This document shows, one piece after another, positions 13,587 to 26,694 of a stretch of 64,000 bases of DNA (position 1 is the stretch's first letter; every line of letters starts with the position of its first letter). The position numbers and the translations under genes are program-made. Location: contig NW_003546275.1 in the NCBI RefSeq assembly GCF_000090795.2, forward strand, positions 45,179 to 109,178. The letters run 5' to 3'. Source of the stretch: Amphimedon queenslandica. Its lineage: Eukaryota; Porifera; Demospongiae; Haplosclerida; Niphatidae. The notes beneath the pieces were generated by a model. That model was not told the DNA's origin. It saw only the letters and a list, made by a program, of their open reading frames with translations, and did no database searches.

Positions 13587-16500
13587 TTAATCTTGTTTAG
13601 TTTTAGGAAGTTCGGTAATCTTCAGCAGCCTCTCTGGCGATCGGAAAATATAAAACAACTTTCCAACCAAAACTTCTTCAAGAACAAAATCTTTTGCTTC
13701 TCGAACTGCAAAAATATCATCGCACAACTCAAGTAGAGGATCAGGATAGAGTATTTCATCAATAATTATTTCAAACATGAGGGAATTGATGAAACTCCTC
13801 AAGAATCTACTGATCACCAGCACCACAGACACATACAGACCAATAATCCTAAATAATAATGCAATGAAACAAAAAATCCATAAAATCATTGTAATTTAGT
13901 TAAACCATTAAAAACTTGGCTGCATTGCTTGCAAGGAGAAATAGAATGGGAGAAGAAAAAAAGGGGTTTACCCGAGATTAGAGACAAAGCTAAAGACAAC
14001 AGGGACAACAGGATCACTGTGAACAATCATCTCCAAAGAGCCAGGTGACTCATTCCCAGTTGCTAGAACATAACTTGAAGATTGGGTCAGTGTCCACCAT
14101 TGATTAATAGTGACATTATTCAGTGTCTCTGTTCTATTCAGTAATGCAGAACAGTCAACTACAGTATTGCCACTTATATAATCTGCAAAGTACATTGTAC
14201 ATCATTAATCACTATGATAGAGTTAATGATTATAACAAACTTGATATTGATGTATATTCCGTTGACATCTCTGCGGCAGGTGCTGATACATACAGAGGAT
14301 AAAGTGAAGTCAAATTACTATCAAAAGTAGGACGAGGGGTTATCATACACTGTCAAAATGATGAAGAGCAATATCTTACATTAAGGATAAATTCCCATTA
14401 AGATTATCAAGGAACTGTCTCGCCACTTCAGTATTGATTTCTATATTTTTACTCCCACTAATAACTTCACTAGCCACACCTGTGCCTGGAGACCTAAGAA
14501 ACAAATGGAACAAGATTAAACGTTGCTATATTACCTTCTAAATGACCACGAAAAAACAAGTTTATGTACTGCCTTTGCACTTAGAGCCAGCAGGTCTTTA
14601 AGCTGATCTTGTGATGGTTGACTAGCTGTCCACAGTAAGGATGAGCCCCCAGGAAAGAGAATGCGTCTAAAATTTTCCTTTGGAAATAAATCATTGAAAT
14701 CGCGTCTTATCTAAAAATAAGGAAGGTCCCTGGTGATTAAAAGTAAAGATGAAGGATTGCTTACTGTAGTGGTGGTAATCTTGTTCCTCAAAGTACTATA
14801 TTGGTCCTGATTCAACTCATATATGAATGATGATTGTGCTTGGATTTGCAATAACTATAATAAATGAAAAAAGAATCAACTTACAGTAAGCAAAATTTAG
14901 AGTTCACAATACTCATGACACTATTACAAGTCTTATTTTTTACCTGATATCCTTCCAAATCAAGATCAACAGTAGCATATATAGGTGGATTAGGTGTGCT
15001 GGTTTCATTAACTAGACTAATTACTAGGAGCGGTCCCCATATGAGCAGAACCAGTCCTACTAAGAAAGCTCCACCCAAGAACAGCTTGACAACAAAACTT
15101 TGCTTATCACCAAGATCTCTGGGCAATAACTATAAAAAAGAATGAGTTTGTGTTCCATGTGATAAAGTGACTTGTTTTACTTACCTTTTCTCGAACTCTC
15201 CTAACTTTAATCTGATACAGTTGTGCCCATATCTCCTGAACTCTTAGCCAGTTTATGACTGTCAGCGAAGTATCAGTAAATACCCAATCCATCACCTCCC
15301 GCAACTCTGGGATAATGGGTATTGCACGATACCTGATACATAATAATGAATATCTAATCTATAACAATACAAAGGACCAACCCAAGGAATATGAATCCTA
15401 CAGGAGGAGAAAAATTCTTTGCAGCAAAATTTTTAAGTAGCCTCTCGGGATATCCTGAAATCATCTGGAGAGCCGACACTATGAAATACATGCTCTTGAA
15501 AAAATAGATGGCCTGAGCAGCTGGATTATCAATGAATGCTCTATTAAAGAGAGGGAGGGATCTCATGCAGCTGCTAATCAATAGGGGCATTACTTTTCAG
15601 TGGTTACAGGCAATATAAGGAACATCCATATATGCCATAAGATTAACAAAGTGACGTAAAAAACAAATTTTGCTATGATAGAGTGACGAAGATAAATAGC
15701 CCTGGAACAAGAGAAGAAGTGGCATAATGTACAAACACTGTACGCCTCGTGGATTACCTGTCAACTAGCATGAAGAAAAACTGCAAGAATAACATTGTGA
15801 GAAATGTTAGAGGAATGTTGTTCGATTGGATGTAAGTAGCCACTTCAGGTACATCACCAGACCCTGTACTAACCTGGAAAAAGTGAGTACATTCAATATC
15901 ACACAGAAAAAACAAATTTACCCACAATAATTATTTGCATATTTTAAAACAACAGCTCAAATGATCTTTCTAAAACTTTCTACATATAGCACAGGGACAT
16001 GAACATGCATCTGAAAAAATTATTGTGGTACTTTTGAAGCCATTCTTGGTACAAGTATGAGCAAATTGTGACCAATCTCATTATTTTTTTACATCCAAAC
16101 CCTGACAAAAGGACTCTCTCACTCACAGAAAAGCTAGAATATCCCAAAGCAATTGTAATGAAGCAAAGACAATCAAAGAAGAGCATCCAATTGTACAAGT
16201 CCTTAGCGCCAGCAATCGTCGTCTTGCTAAATAACGTCTTAAAGAAACCAATGAAGCGATAAAACACACTCCTCCTATAGGTAAAGCAATAAGAGTACAA
16301 CTAATAAAATATAATAGACTTACAGTATGCCTGTCCTTTTACTAAGGGTTGAAATGTTCTGCCATAGACCGTGTTGCTATTTGGGATAGAAAAAAGTCAA
16401 AATAGACTCATACAATTCCTTAATGAGATATTTATACCTTAAGCAAGCCTCTGTGGAATATAATGGACATGAGGAGGAGAAGATGAACAAAGGAATTAGA

Positions 16501-19500
16501 GAAATAAGACGAGGTGGTCTCAATACCAAAGAACCAAGAAGCAGGGCCATTCAATCCCAGGAACGCATTGTCTCCAGTCTCCCCATCGTTACCAATAGCA
16601 AAATAAACGAAATAGTAAATATACTTGACGACTAGGACAAACATAGTGAAGAAGAGTAGTATATTCCAGTATCTCTTGGTAGGCCATGGAACGTATAGCA
16701 GACCCCACATGAAGATGATCGCTGCATAAAAGAAGGAAATGAAACTCCCCGATCTAATGATGGCAAGAATAGCCATGAAGATGACCACGTAGTTAAAATG
16801 AGAAAGGGTCCAGTAATAGAGTGCACGTAACAATCGTTTTGGTCTCCGAGTGTATTCAGTTGAGAGCTTCTCTAGTCTTTCATGGACTGCTTTAGCTTGC
16901 TCCTCATGGTCAGAGCTTGGAGCAATTCTTAAAGTTTGAATAATGTCACCAGACTTGTCAAAATTGTAACCAGAGGATCTCAGCCTTTTCATACTAGGCG
17001 GGGGAAAGGATGGCGACTTTCGAACCGAAGAGGAGTGGGTGAACTTGGTCTCAGACACAGGAGGAGTAGCTCCACTCTCAGTAACCTCAGCTTGTACAGC
17101 AATACCAGGTGGTTTAGTTCCTGTCTCTTCTAATCCTCTCCCTTCTTCGGAGTGAGGGCTATCAGCAGCAGGTGCATGGGACTCGTGACGAGCTTTGGCT
17201 ACACGTTTTAAGACTTCCATATAATTAGCACTGCTATCCTCAAGGAAATTAATAATGTAATCCACCACCTCAAGCCAGACCTTCCACAAGAAGGAACCGA
17301 CCTTTTTCCATTTGCTGATCTCTTCCGCTACATCCTCTGCTTTGGATTTATGCTTCACCTCCTCCTCCTCTTCCTCCTCCTTCTCTTCTATGTCAGTGGG
17401 TGAACTGTCTTTCTTTGATGAGTGAGTAGGTGAGACTGTCAAAGAGAAATCAGGAGGAACCCGAGCTATAAATTATAACTTATAAAATATTTAATGACCA
17501 GATTTAAAGGCTTACTTCCAACGTTAAGTAAATGTGCTATCTTCCCTTCAGTCAATTTGAGTTTACCAGCTCTAAAAAAAAAAAATAAAAATAAAAATAA
17601 AAATAATGATAATAATAATTGATAATAATATTAGTATTATTATCTCAATCATTTACCTTTCCTTCAGCTCTTCTAGTTCCTCCTTTTGCTTTTCTGTGCT
17701 TTTCTTTTCATTTTCATCCAGGACGGCAAACAGTATCTTTGAAAATCTAAACAACAAATTTATTGTCATTCGTCTCCCTTCTCTCCTTCTTCCTTACTCG
17801 ACAGCGGAACTTTCTTTCTCATTAATTTCACGTGCTACCTGATCAGCATACTGGGTATCAAGTAATATAACCTGTATTGTGACTAATATGAAAGTGAGTA
17901 CATCAAACCACAGGCCAGTTGAAGAGTGAGGATTATTATCACAATCTAAACTAGAGGGTATGCCTTCATGTAGAAAAAAAGAAAGAGATACATTTAAATT
18001 AAATGCACATGTATAGTAGTAGACTACAAGATATAGAGATTAGTATTGTGCATGTAAGAACTAACCATAATACAATGGCTCAGAGCAGTGTAGATTAATG
18101 ACAGATATAAAGCCACACCTTCCTCCGAAACTAATCTCAGGAATGAATACACAACCAGGCAACTTAACACACACAAGATATTAAAAATAGACAGTCACAT
18201 ATGATGGCTCTACCTCAATCATGATACGGATCAACAGAATAAAGTAGATAAAAGCTCTCAGTGTCATCCACCTATTAATATCAGAATACACATAGGACAT
18301 ATATACATACATACATGACATAGACATGCTTACCATTTCTTCCTTTTAGTCCTCTCATCACTCAGTAGTAATTGCCCACGATAAAGAAATATAAAACACA
18401 AGAGGAGAAATATCAAACCAAACACGTTGAGTCCAAACGCTCCGGCAACAAAAACAAAGAAAATGGCGAGCCAAAAGTAATATTGGAATAATAATATCTA
18501 TAATTAGAAGAGTCGTTAGGGGAGTATAACGTCACACCCATACCTTGAGATAATCAAGGAATTTATCAGTGTCATACATGAATGGGTAATCAGTAACAGC
18601 TGGTAACCCGGTCAATGGGTTTCTGACAAAATACTTCATCTGGAGAGCCATGCATAAGTAGCTAATGAGATTAACTATATAATGATATTCATGAATGGGG
18701 TGCGGTCAGTTTTAAATCATATTCATTACCAAACAGCCAACGCTTGTCCAGTATATCAGCACCAGTGTGAGGAATAAAGAGCCACTTCTCTAGCCTAGAA
18801 CAACAAAAATACATGTACATGATCCTCCTCCTTCATTCTCTGAATCTCTTCCCTACTCTCCTTTCTCTCTCCCTCTCTCTCTCTCTCCCTACCTGGTATG
18901 ATATGTATCATTGAATTTAGAGGCCCACGGGTAACCTATAGCAACCAATAAACAATAACGACACTGCAGTAAAGACATTAAAAGGTAAAGTCCTGAAAAC
19001 TATTGAAGCAAAGTTCAAAATAGGGGAACCACAAGGGAAGGAGGAACTAGTGGGGAAAATCCCCAAAAAAGCACGTGGGACTTCCCCCAATATTAGATAA
19101 TAATGCAACTATACATATTCACCTTTACAGCATTATATTATACAGTTACCAATAGATAAAATACATTAGTGGCTCAGACTAACCATTATCACATATTGCA
19201 CTGGTGGGTGCTCCCAGGAGTGCTAAATACTGTACTAATATCAGTATCCCTTGAATCGTGAGGTACAGCATCCAAAATATGCGGAGGAATCTTCTAGGAG
19301 TGATGAGCATAGCTCCAAGCAATATTGCAGCAAAAACACCATAAATATCAATCCTAACTGCTATCACTATTGACTGTATTATCCAACAAAACTAGAAGAG
19401 GAGGAGAAAGATAGGGAATAACTCTCTCTCTCTCTCTCTCTCTCTGTTTCTCTGTCTCTCTCTCCCCCTCCCTCTCTCTTTATGTCCTTTACCTCTACTC

Positions 19501-22500
19501 CATACATCTCAAAAAAGTGATTCAAGATGTACTTGATAGCATCAGTCCACGAATGGTGAGCCAGCTCTTGCTTTACCCCCAGGAACAGACTACCAATCTC
19601 CCATCTCTCAATGGTAAGCCTCTTATTCTCAATACTGTATGCCTAAAGGACAGTATCAACACAAAGTCTTGAACAATTGGACCGTGATACTATATGATTA
19701 CCTGATGCCTTCTGGTTGAGTAGCTTAATGCTATTAAAAGAGATACAAGTAGTGGACCCTATTTAAAATGNNNNNNNNNNNNNNNNNNNNNNNNNNNNNN
19801 NNNNNNNNNNNNNNNNNNNNNNNNNNNNNNNNNNNNNNNNNNNNNNNNNNNNNNNNNNNNNNNNNNNNNNNNNNNNNNNNNNNNNNNNNNNNNNNNNNNN
19901 NNNNNNNNNNNNNNNNNNNNNNNNNNNNNNNNNNNNNNNNNNNNNNNNNNNNNNNNNNNNNNNNNNNNNNNNNNNNNNNNNNNNNNNNNNNNNNNNNNNN
20001 NNNNNNNNNNNNNCAAAAAAACATTCATACATATACTATATGCAATGCACACACACACACACACACGAGGTATATATTACACATGTGTTAAGTCCTATTG
20101 CTCCTAGCATTACAGTAATATCTTACAGCAACATATTCGGTATCTGATGCAGCTTTGTTGAGCCCGATCCAACTGCTGTCATTACTAGTTGGACTGTAAG
20201 TGTAATTGAAAAGGAGTGACCTGCTGGATAGACCGGGATCCTGTACAATGAAATGAATGAGGGCACATCAATCATGCTACAGGTCTCTTACCACACAATC
20301 CTCATCCACGTCAATGTTGAAAGACTCAATGAGTGAAATTTGAAACAAAAACTTCCCGAGAGACAATAGACCCAAGTAAAGAGTTGCAGCAGGGTAGGCT
20401 AATCCGTTAATGATTGGAAGAGCAGCAACAAGAAGTACCAGTCCAACCAGAATGAGGTAGGAGGCACTCACCTCATAGAGACACAAGCCGAATAAAGAAA
20501 GAACAATTGCTTTGTGAATGTGAAGTTCGAGGAACCTCCAGGAGAGATACCAAATGGCGACGATCCCACGACGCAGCTGGAACAATACGTAGTTAGCAAC
20601 TTTGTACAAAGTGAGCTCAGGAGAGAAATCACTATGATCCTTATCTTCCACATTCTCTTCCTCTACATGTATCTCCTCCTCATCCTCCTCCTCCTTCTCC
20701 TCTACCTCCCTTTCTCTCTTAGTATCAGTAGCCTCTCTTGTCGACACTAAATTTGTCATTCGATGAAAAAGCATTTCAGCATTCCTTGATGACACGTCAG
20801 TACTCCCATCGAGCTCTTCCTGAGCTACTGGGGAACAAAAAGTAGCCCACGGGGTAAAGTAACGTATCTGTAATGCCAGGACTATGATGAGGATCGCAAG
20901 AGGAACGAGGACATAAAAAAGAGATCTCGAGGTGTTCCCTGAGGTCGTGTACTGTAATAGACCAAGTGCATCATAGCTAAGAAAGACAAAAAGAATAATA
21001 ATTATTATTTTTTAATGAGCTACTGCACTGGGTGTGTGAAATTGGCATTTTGAAATGGTCATAACTTAAAAATTATTTGTCGGAAACAGCTCAAACTTTC
21101 TACATAGCATAAGTACATCAATATGTATCTGAAAATGTAATAAAAATTGGGGGTGATTTTGGAGTCATTTTTTGAAAAAAACCATGGGCTATAGCCTTGG
21201 GTATTTTTCAAAAATTTGGAGTTTAAAAAAAATGGTTATAACTTGAAAAATTGCAGTCGGAATTGACTCAAACTTTCTACATAGCAAAAGTACATCAATA
21301 TGTATCTGAAAATGTAATAAAAATGGGGAGTGATTTCGGAGCTATTTTTTGGGAAAAACCATGGGCTATAGCCTTGGGTATTTTTCAGATTTATGGCATT
21401 TTCTTAAAATGACCATAACTCAAAAAATTGAAGTCGGAATTGACTCAAACTTTCTACATAGCATAAGTACATCAATATGTATCAAAAAATGTAATAAAAA
21501 TGGGGGGTGATTTCGGAGTCATTTTTTGAAAAAAAACCATGGGCTATTATAGCCTTGGGTTGACTTTGTGCATTATTAATTACAATTCTTCTGCAGTGAA
21601 ATTCCATCCATGATTGCTAGAGTTGTATGCACTCATCCAAAGATCATTGATTGAAGGAAAAGGGAAGGTATAAACCAATATGAGATGAAGCGTAGTATAA
21701 GCTACCAATAGACACCAAAATGGATACATGATGTAAATCCACCATTTAGGAAATATCTATGAATGAGAGACATACAGTATAGGCTCAGATCTATTACATG
21801 TACATGCATACAACCTTACCTGATAAAATAGTAATAATATGAAGAAAAATACAACATAGACACTCTTTAAAATTGATGCATCCCCAGCTAGTATGACAAG
21901 GAGAAAAGCACCAACTACAACCAGTATCCAGTAGGTGATGAGTATCACTGTTAGCTGCGACTGCAATAAAGCAACTGTGCTTATCTGCTCTTCCTTATCT
22001 CCTGTTGAGAAGAGTAATTGACCTATGCTTTCAGAAAACACACACACACACTCGCTTACCATTAGGGGCAGCAGCTGGAGGAGCCTCCTCACTATTTTCT
22101 TTTACTAGATTCCAAGTACTAATAAACTGATAGACTGAAGCACAGAATGGCAACATTAGAAGACTCTAATGATTAAGATACATAAATTAATTTTTTTCGT
22201 TCATCCATTCCTTCCCTCCCTCCCTCTTTCTTTCATAAAACTTTCTCCGTCCTTACCTTTACGGTGAGTACAAGAGCTCTACAGTTTTGAAGAGCCCAAG
22301 GAGTTGATTGAGTATCACATTCACCAACAACTGCTACATTAACTGAGAGCGAGAGATTAAGACTGTTCACATATTGGAGCAAGACCAAAGCCACAGAATA
22401 CAGCAACAGTAACGGCGAGATGAGATAGAATGAACGTTTGAGATCAATCTTTGGAATGAGACACATGCCACAGGCCCATAGAAGAAGAACCAATGCAACC

Positions 22501-24329
22501 CACGTTGGATAAATCACACCCCATGCCTAGAGCAAATACATGTACATTTAATTCATTAAGTTTCGTCTCTTACCATCATGGCTGCCAGCGACACAACATA
22601 GTTAACTGACATCAAAACGTGTGCTAGCTCCTTAACACGTATTACAAACTTGTCCCATAGCGTCTTTATGCTATTGAGCCTGCTCTCAATGGAGGCTATG
22701 CTGTGGCCATCACCCACCTACAGTATATGCATAGAAAGAATATATTAACACAATGGAGTTTATAATGATATAATGTCTTTATAATTACACATTATAGTAC
22801 CATCATTATTGTTGTTGTTGTTTTATTATTATTCTTTTATTTACAATTATACATTTGATTTGTTTTCTACTGTGTGTTGTAATTTTACATTAATTATTGC
22901 ATTGTTTTTTCATTAATTTTAATTAATTACCTACCGTTAAACTGGTTTCGTTAACCGGAGTGTTACCAGTGGCTCCGTAGCGTGGGGGAACAAAGGACTC
23001 TCCGCCCATTTCTGGCAGAACGGGAATGAAATATGAATAGTCCTTTATCCACAAATCTTTCTACAATAAAATGAATAAAAATAAAATGATTATTGCGTCA
23101 AATAAATTTTTAAAACGCTGAATAACTTTTTATAATACTAATAGTGAGAATGCAAAGAATCAGTGAAAAAGAGAACAGCAACCAAAAGCATTTCCTGTAT
23201 AAACAACTACTAAATGATTATTAATATTATTAATATTATTAACGACTCATTAAACTGATTCATTAGTGCCAGGCTAACACTGTGACAGAGCTCATTAAAT
23301 ATTCATAGACCAGTAATAATGGGCAGTAATGATATTCACGAGGGCTGGAATGAAAAGGGAAAACAGGCAGTGCCAAGTACTCAGCAAATACAAGATCCAG
23401 TACCAGGTATGAGTCCTCGAGAATGAGAAATGAATCTCCTTGGAACCAAATGGGGACAGGAACAGAGAGGAGCAGTGGGTACCCTCGATATTTCCCCTCC
23501 TGGCACCAAATCATCTAGTCCTGTGGTCCCATGTCATGACAAAGAGGAACGAATAGAGAGAGAGAGAGAGTATAAAAGAGGAGAGAGAGAGAGGGAGGGA
23601 GGTATCAGATCAGATATAATAGAAGCTTAATTCTCTTTTGAAGATAAAGAATTTCGATAATACAGTCAACAAAGAAAATGAAAGTCATTTCTCTTCTTGT
23701 GCTACTTGTTGTCGGTCTCTTATCAAAGGAATCGACTCTAGCAGCTCCAACTCCAGCTCCAACACAAGGGCCTCCTCCTGTCAAGACAACCCTCATCACC
23801 ATAATAGCAAAGGCAGAAATACAAGCGACATACGTAGCTGAAAATGCCTTTGCAATCGCTGATGCCCGAGAAACAAACCAGACAGAAAACGTGACCTACA
23901 GCTGCTTCGTAGAGCCAAGAGACCTCCATCCCTCCAGCCCACCTCCTCTCCAGCGACTGGCCAGTGACAGAGACTGGCTGGTCCAATTCCTTAACTACAC
24001 TAAGGCGGTATACGAAGTCGACTGTCCTACATTCCCACCTGCTGATCGGACTTGCTTCAACATAAACTACACCATCACTAATATCATGAACCTCAAAGCA
24101 CTCCTTGATAAGATCATTCCTGCTAATAAGACTGAGGGGGCAGCTGCCGAACCTATGGGCTCTGGAGAAGAGACTGAAGCTCCTTCAGCTACTCCTGTCT
24201 CATACTGCAACAGCACCAGTCACGCTCAGCAACACTGGAGCTTCTCTACTCTCGGTACACTGGCTGACCTCTTTATCAAGGAAGACCTAAAGGCTCTTGC
24301 TGGTACTATAACAATCTAAAACTAATACT

Positions 24330-24366
<37 letters not shown>

Positions 24367-26470
24367 TGCTGCATTTGATGATTATAGCTATATATTGTAG
24401 TTTTTATTATTTCACTATTAGCTGCTGCTTTTCATTGTTTATAATTCAATTTTTTTTAAAAGAAGCAATTTGCAACTCACCAGATCATTCATATCCACAC
24501 ACTTTTAATACAAATATCATGCCAAGAACCTACAACTAACGCATAATATAATACAATGCATTTGTATGACCCAAAAATTCATTAGTAGTACAAACCTGGC
24601 ATGCATGCTATTCAGTGTGTTTGTCAATAATTAAATACATACCAACTCAGAGATTAATAATAATTCTTGGGTTACATGTACCTTTGTTGAGAGCCACAAC
24701 TGAAAGTCAGATCCCAGTATCCAAAACATCCCAATTAATGCCCAAGGGTTGATGAAATACGTGACTGGTGTGCCATCCCATATAAGCAACTGAGTGGGTT
24801 TGGTACATATTGTCTGAATTACAGGGGTCAACCCTAACAACCTGGGAGAGAGAGAGAGAGAGAGAGAGATGGAATAAAACATATACACATTATACTCTCA
24901 TTCCTTCCTCTCATGCGTTACCTAGCAATCAAACTGTCATTGTCAGACATTGGTTCAACTGGCAGTGCTAGCTGAAATGACTGGAACTGGTAGAGATAGA
25001 GTACCACAAGGTGACAGGAGGAGTAGAGCATGGCCACAATCCTCATGAGTCTTACGAGGGACATCAGCTTGACCCTCCCATGAAAGCTCCATACAAAAAG
25101 AAGGAACAAGAAGCAGAAGTAGTAAAAGAAAGAAGTGAGAGATGGTACGACGCTACCACTAAAAAGGAACATGATAAATATCAGGAATTCAACACTCCAT
25201 TGAAAACATTTCGGGAACTGGTAATATTCTTGTTGGGGGGTCATAGGACGAGTGGTAGAGGTTAGGGCAGTCGCTTCATTTGGAGAATCAAAGCCAGTTG
25301 ATGGTGGGGGCTCCACTGAATGAAGAAATGAGACTTTAAGAGCAAAACCAGCTGAGACCGAACTGATGATGAGAACAACAACATCTGGCAATAAATGTCT
25401 AACAATATCAACTGGAGGAACAGTAAACCTAAGAATAGAGAAAGAAAGAGAGTAAAATAGAGCCGAGTGATACAGTAAAGAACATACAATATTAGTCCAC
25501 TTTGTCTTAAAATGACTTCCAGTGTATCGCCTACAAATGAACAGTCATAATGTCACATGACAATATGTCACATGCCCAGTATAACTCACATGATCCTAAC
25601 GTAAAGCCAGTTGCTAGTGATATCTGGAAACCCACTTGAGCAAGTGTGAAAAGCAACGAGGCAATAACAATAATAAAAAGATACACGACACTAGAAACTA
25701 GAATAATAGAAAAAAAAACAAAATTGTAGATAATTTATTATTAGTAATTAGTGTCATACACACATGTACATGTACACATGCAGTGACCCCCACTACAATG
25801 GCTGCAATGATAGAATTAGGAAAGAAGCTGGAAACCAGTTTAAACTATAACTTTGCTGAAAAGACAAGTGCTTACAATAGCAAGCCTGAACTATGACATC
25901 AAGTTCAAAGTTCATGTACATTCAATCATTACTCTCACAGGAGCAAGACAAACCAAAGCTAAGAGCACTCTCTTTCACCGGAGGATTTTGTGGATGGAGG
26001 ATTGATCAACTGTCAATTGCATAACAATAATTATCATTATTGTCATTATTATCATTATTGCATTACTGTCAATAAATTAACCTTTTTGTTCCCTCAAACA
26101 CCACCAACATCAACCATTAACGGTATTGTATTTTTAGCTATACGTGTACAATATTAAATAAATAAAAATCTGTCCTCGCTCACCCTCACCCACACAAAAA
26201 CAATGATTGTATGCGTGACCTCAGCTTACATCTCTGCTTCTTTAGTTTAGGGCTTGGTATGAGGACACCAACGCAAAATAGGATCAAATAAATGAGAGAG
26301 AATAGATTGTACCGCAACAAAGAAGCTAAATAAGAGCAATATATATATATATAATTATTAAAGCAATACTATATCGATGAATTATCCTCACCAGCTAGGA
26401 GCGTCAATGGAAGAACCCACCTCCTCAAGAGGTGATCACACAGAGCAAATGCAATCTTAGAAAACACCAT
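13587..26470 (-). CDS. PIEZO: Piezo-type mechanosensitive ion channel
   Basis: Large multi-exon gene for the trimeric, stretch-gated cation channel of the plasma membrane. The first exon (start 26470) reads MVFSKIAFALCDHLLRRWVL, like the N-terminal helix of Piezo proteins. Dozens of hydrophobic exons follow to 15.3 kb, with acidic cytoplasmic linkers near 20.7 kb and 17.4 kb. The diagnostic C-terminal modules are in order: VDNPAAQAIYFFKSMYFIVS-type segment near 15.5 kb, anchor (MDWVFTDTSLTVINWLRVQE) near 15.25 kb, outer helix (FLGGAFLVGLVLLIWGPLLV) near 15.05 kb, extracellular cap with N-glycosylation sites 14.9-14.0 kb, inner helix and the intracellular C-terminal domain (CDDIFAVREAKDF...YIFRSPERLLKI) ending at 13587. 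The gap at 19771-20013 hides part of one exon/intron region. An unrelated gene is nested in the ~1.6-kb intron between 24.68 and 23.06 kb. Invertebrates often have a single Piezo, so I give no paralogue number. Confidence 0.96.
19771..20013. other. Assembly gap (243 N)
   Basis: Unsequenced run inside Piezo. Open frames made of X across it are meaningless. A (CA)n tract follows at about 20047-20066. Confidence 0.99.
21040..21560 (+). repeat. CTATAG-palindrome repeat, family B, three tandem monomers
   Basis: Three forward units with cores CCATGGGCTATAGCC at 21182, 21359 and 21537, giving a period of about 178 bp. Each unit has CAAACTTTCTACATAGCATA and ATATGTATCTGAAAATGTAA. It sits in a Piezo intron, antisense to the gene. 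Confidence 0.9.
23571..23578 (+). promoter_or_regulatory. TATA box of the nested gene
   Basis: TATAAAAG inside a GA-rich tract, 100 bp upstream of the ATG at 23678. This would put transcription initiation near 23600 with a 5' UTR of about 75 bases. It is the clearest TATA element in the window. Confidence 0.55.
23678..24319 (+). CDS. Small secreted glycoprotein, single exon, nested in a Piezo intron
   Basis: 213-codon uninterrupted frame on the strand opposite Piezo. Residues 1-22 (MKVISLLVLLVVGLLSKEST) are a strong signal peptide. The mature part has a Pro/Thr-rich start, several N-glycosylation sequons (NQT, NVT, NYT, NKT, NST), four cysteines and four segments likely to be helical, separated by Pro-rich loops. 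No transmembrane segment is present, so it should be secreted. A TATA box lies upstream and there is no intron, unlike all neighbours. I do not recognise the family by sequence. The helix spacing and the third segment (NIMNLKALLDKIIP) recall long-chain four-helix cytokines of the LIF/CNTF type, which is a structural guess only. The frame reads on the antisense strand of an intron, so it does not shadow Piezo coding sequence. Confidence 0.75.
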   Translation: MKVISLLVLLVVGLLSKESTLAAPTPAPTQGPPPVKTTLITIIAKAEIQATYVAENAFAIADARETNQTENVTYSCFVEPRDLHPSSPPPLQRLASDRDWLVQFLNYTKAVYEVDCPTFPPADRTCFNINYTITNIMNLKALLDKIIPANKTEGAAAEPMGSGEETEAPSATPVSYCNSTSHAQQHWSFSTLGTLADLFIKEDLKALAGTITI

Positions 26471-26694
26471 TTTTGTCTTTCTTGAGCTGGCTATGCCATT
26501 TGTTCTTCCAAACTTGGCATACTTACACTTAATATCCGTATAACTCAGTATACTTTTAGCTGAAGTTTTTCCGTAAAACTAAACTAGACTAAATCCGTAT
26601 ACTCAAGAGGCGGGGCATTTTATATTTAACCCTCGGATGCCTCCATTAAAATTTTAAATTTAATAAAAATTATTTAAAATAGGTTTTTAAAAGA
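26471..26694. promoter_or_regulatory. Shared divergent promoter region, Piezo / SEH1
   Basis: 224 bp between start codons. It holds three copies of TCCGTAWAACT-like sequence (near 26535, 26569 and 26593) and a GGCGGGGC GC-box at about 26609. No TATA box on the SEH1 side. Confidence 0.5.

Noticed and set aside
19734-20091. Open frames spanning the N run
   Set aside because: They consist almost entirely of undetermined residues across an assembly gap.
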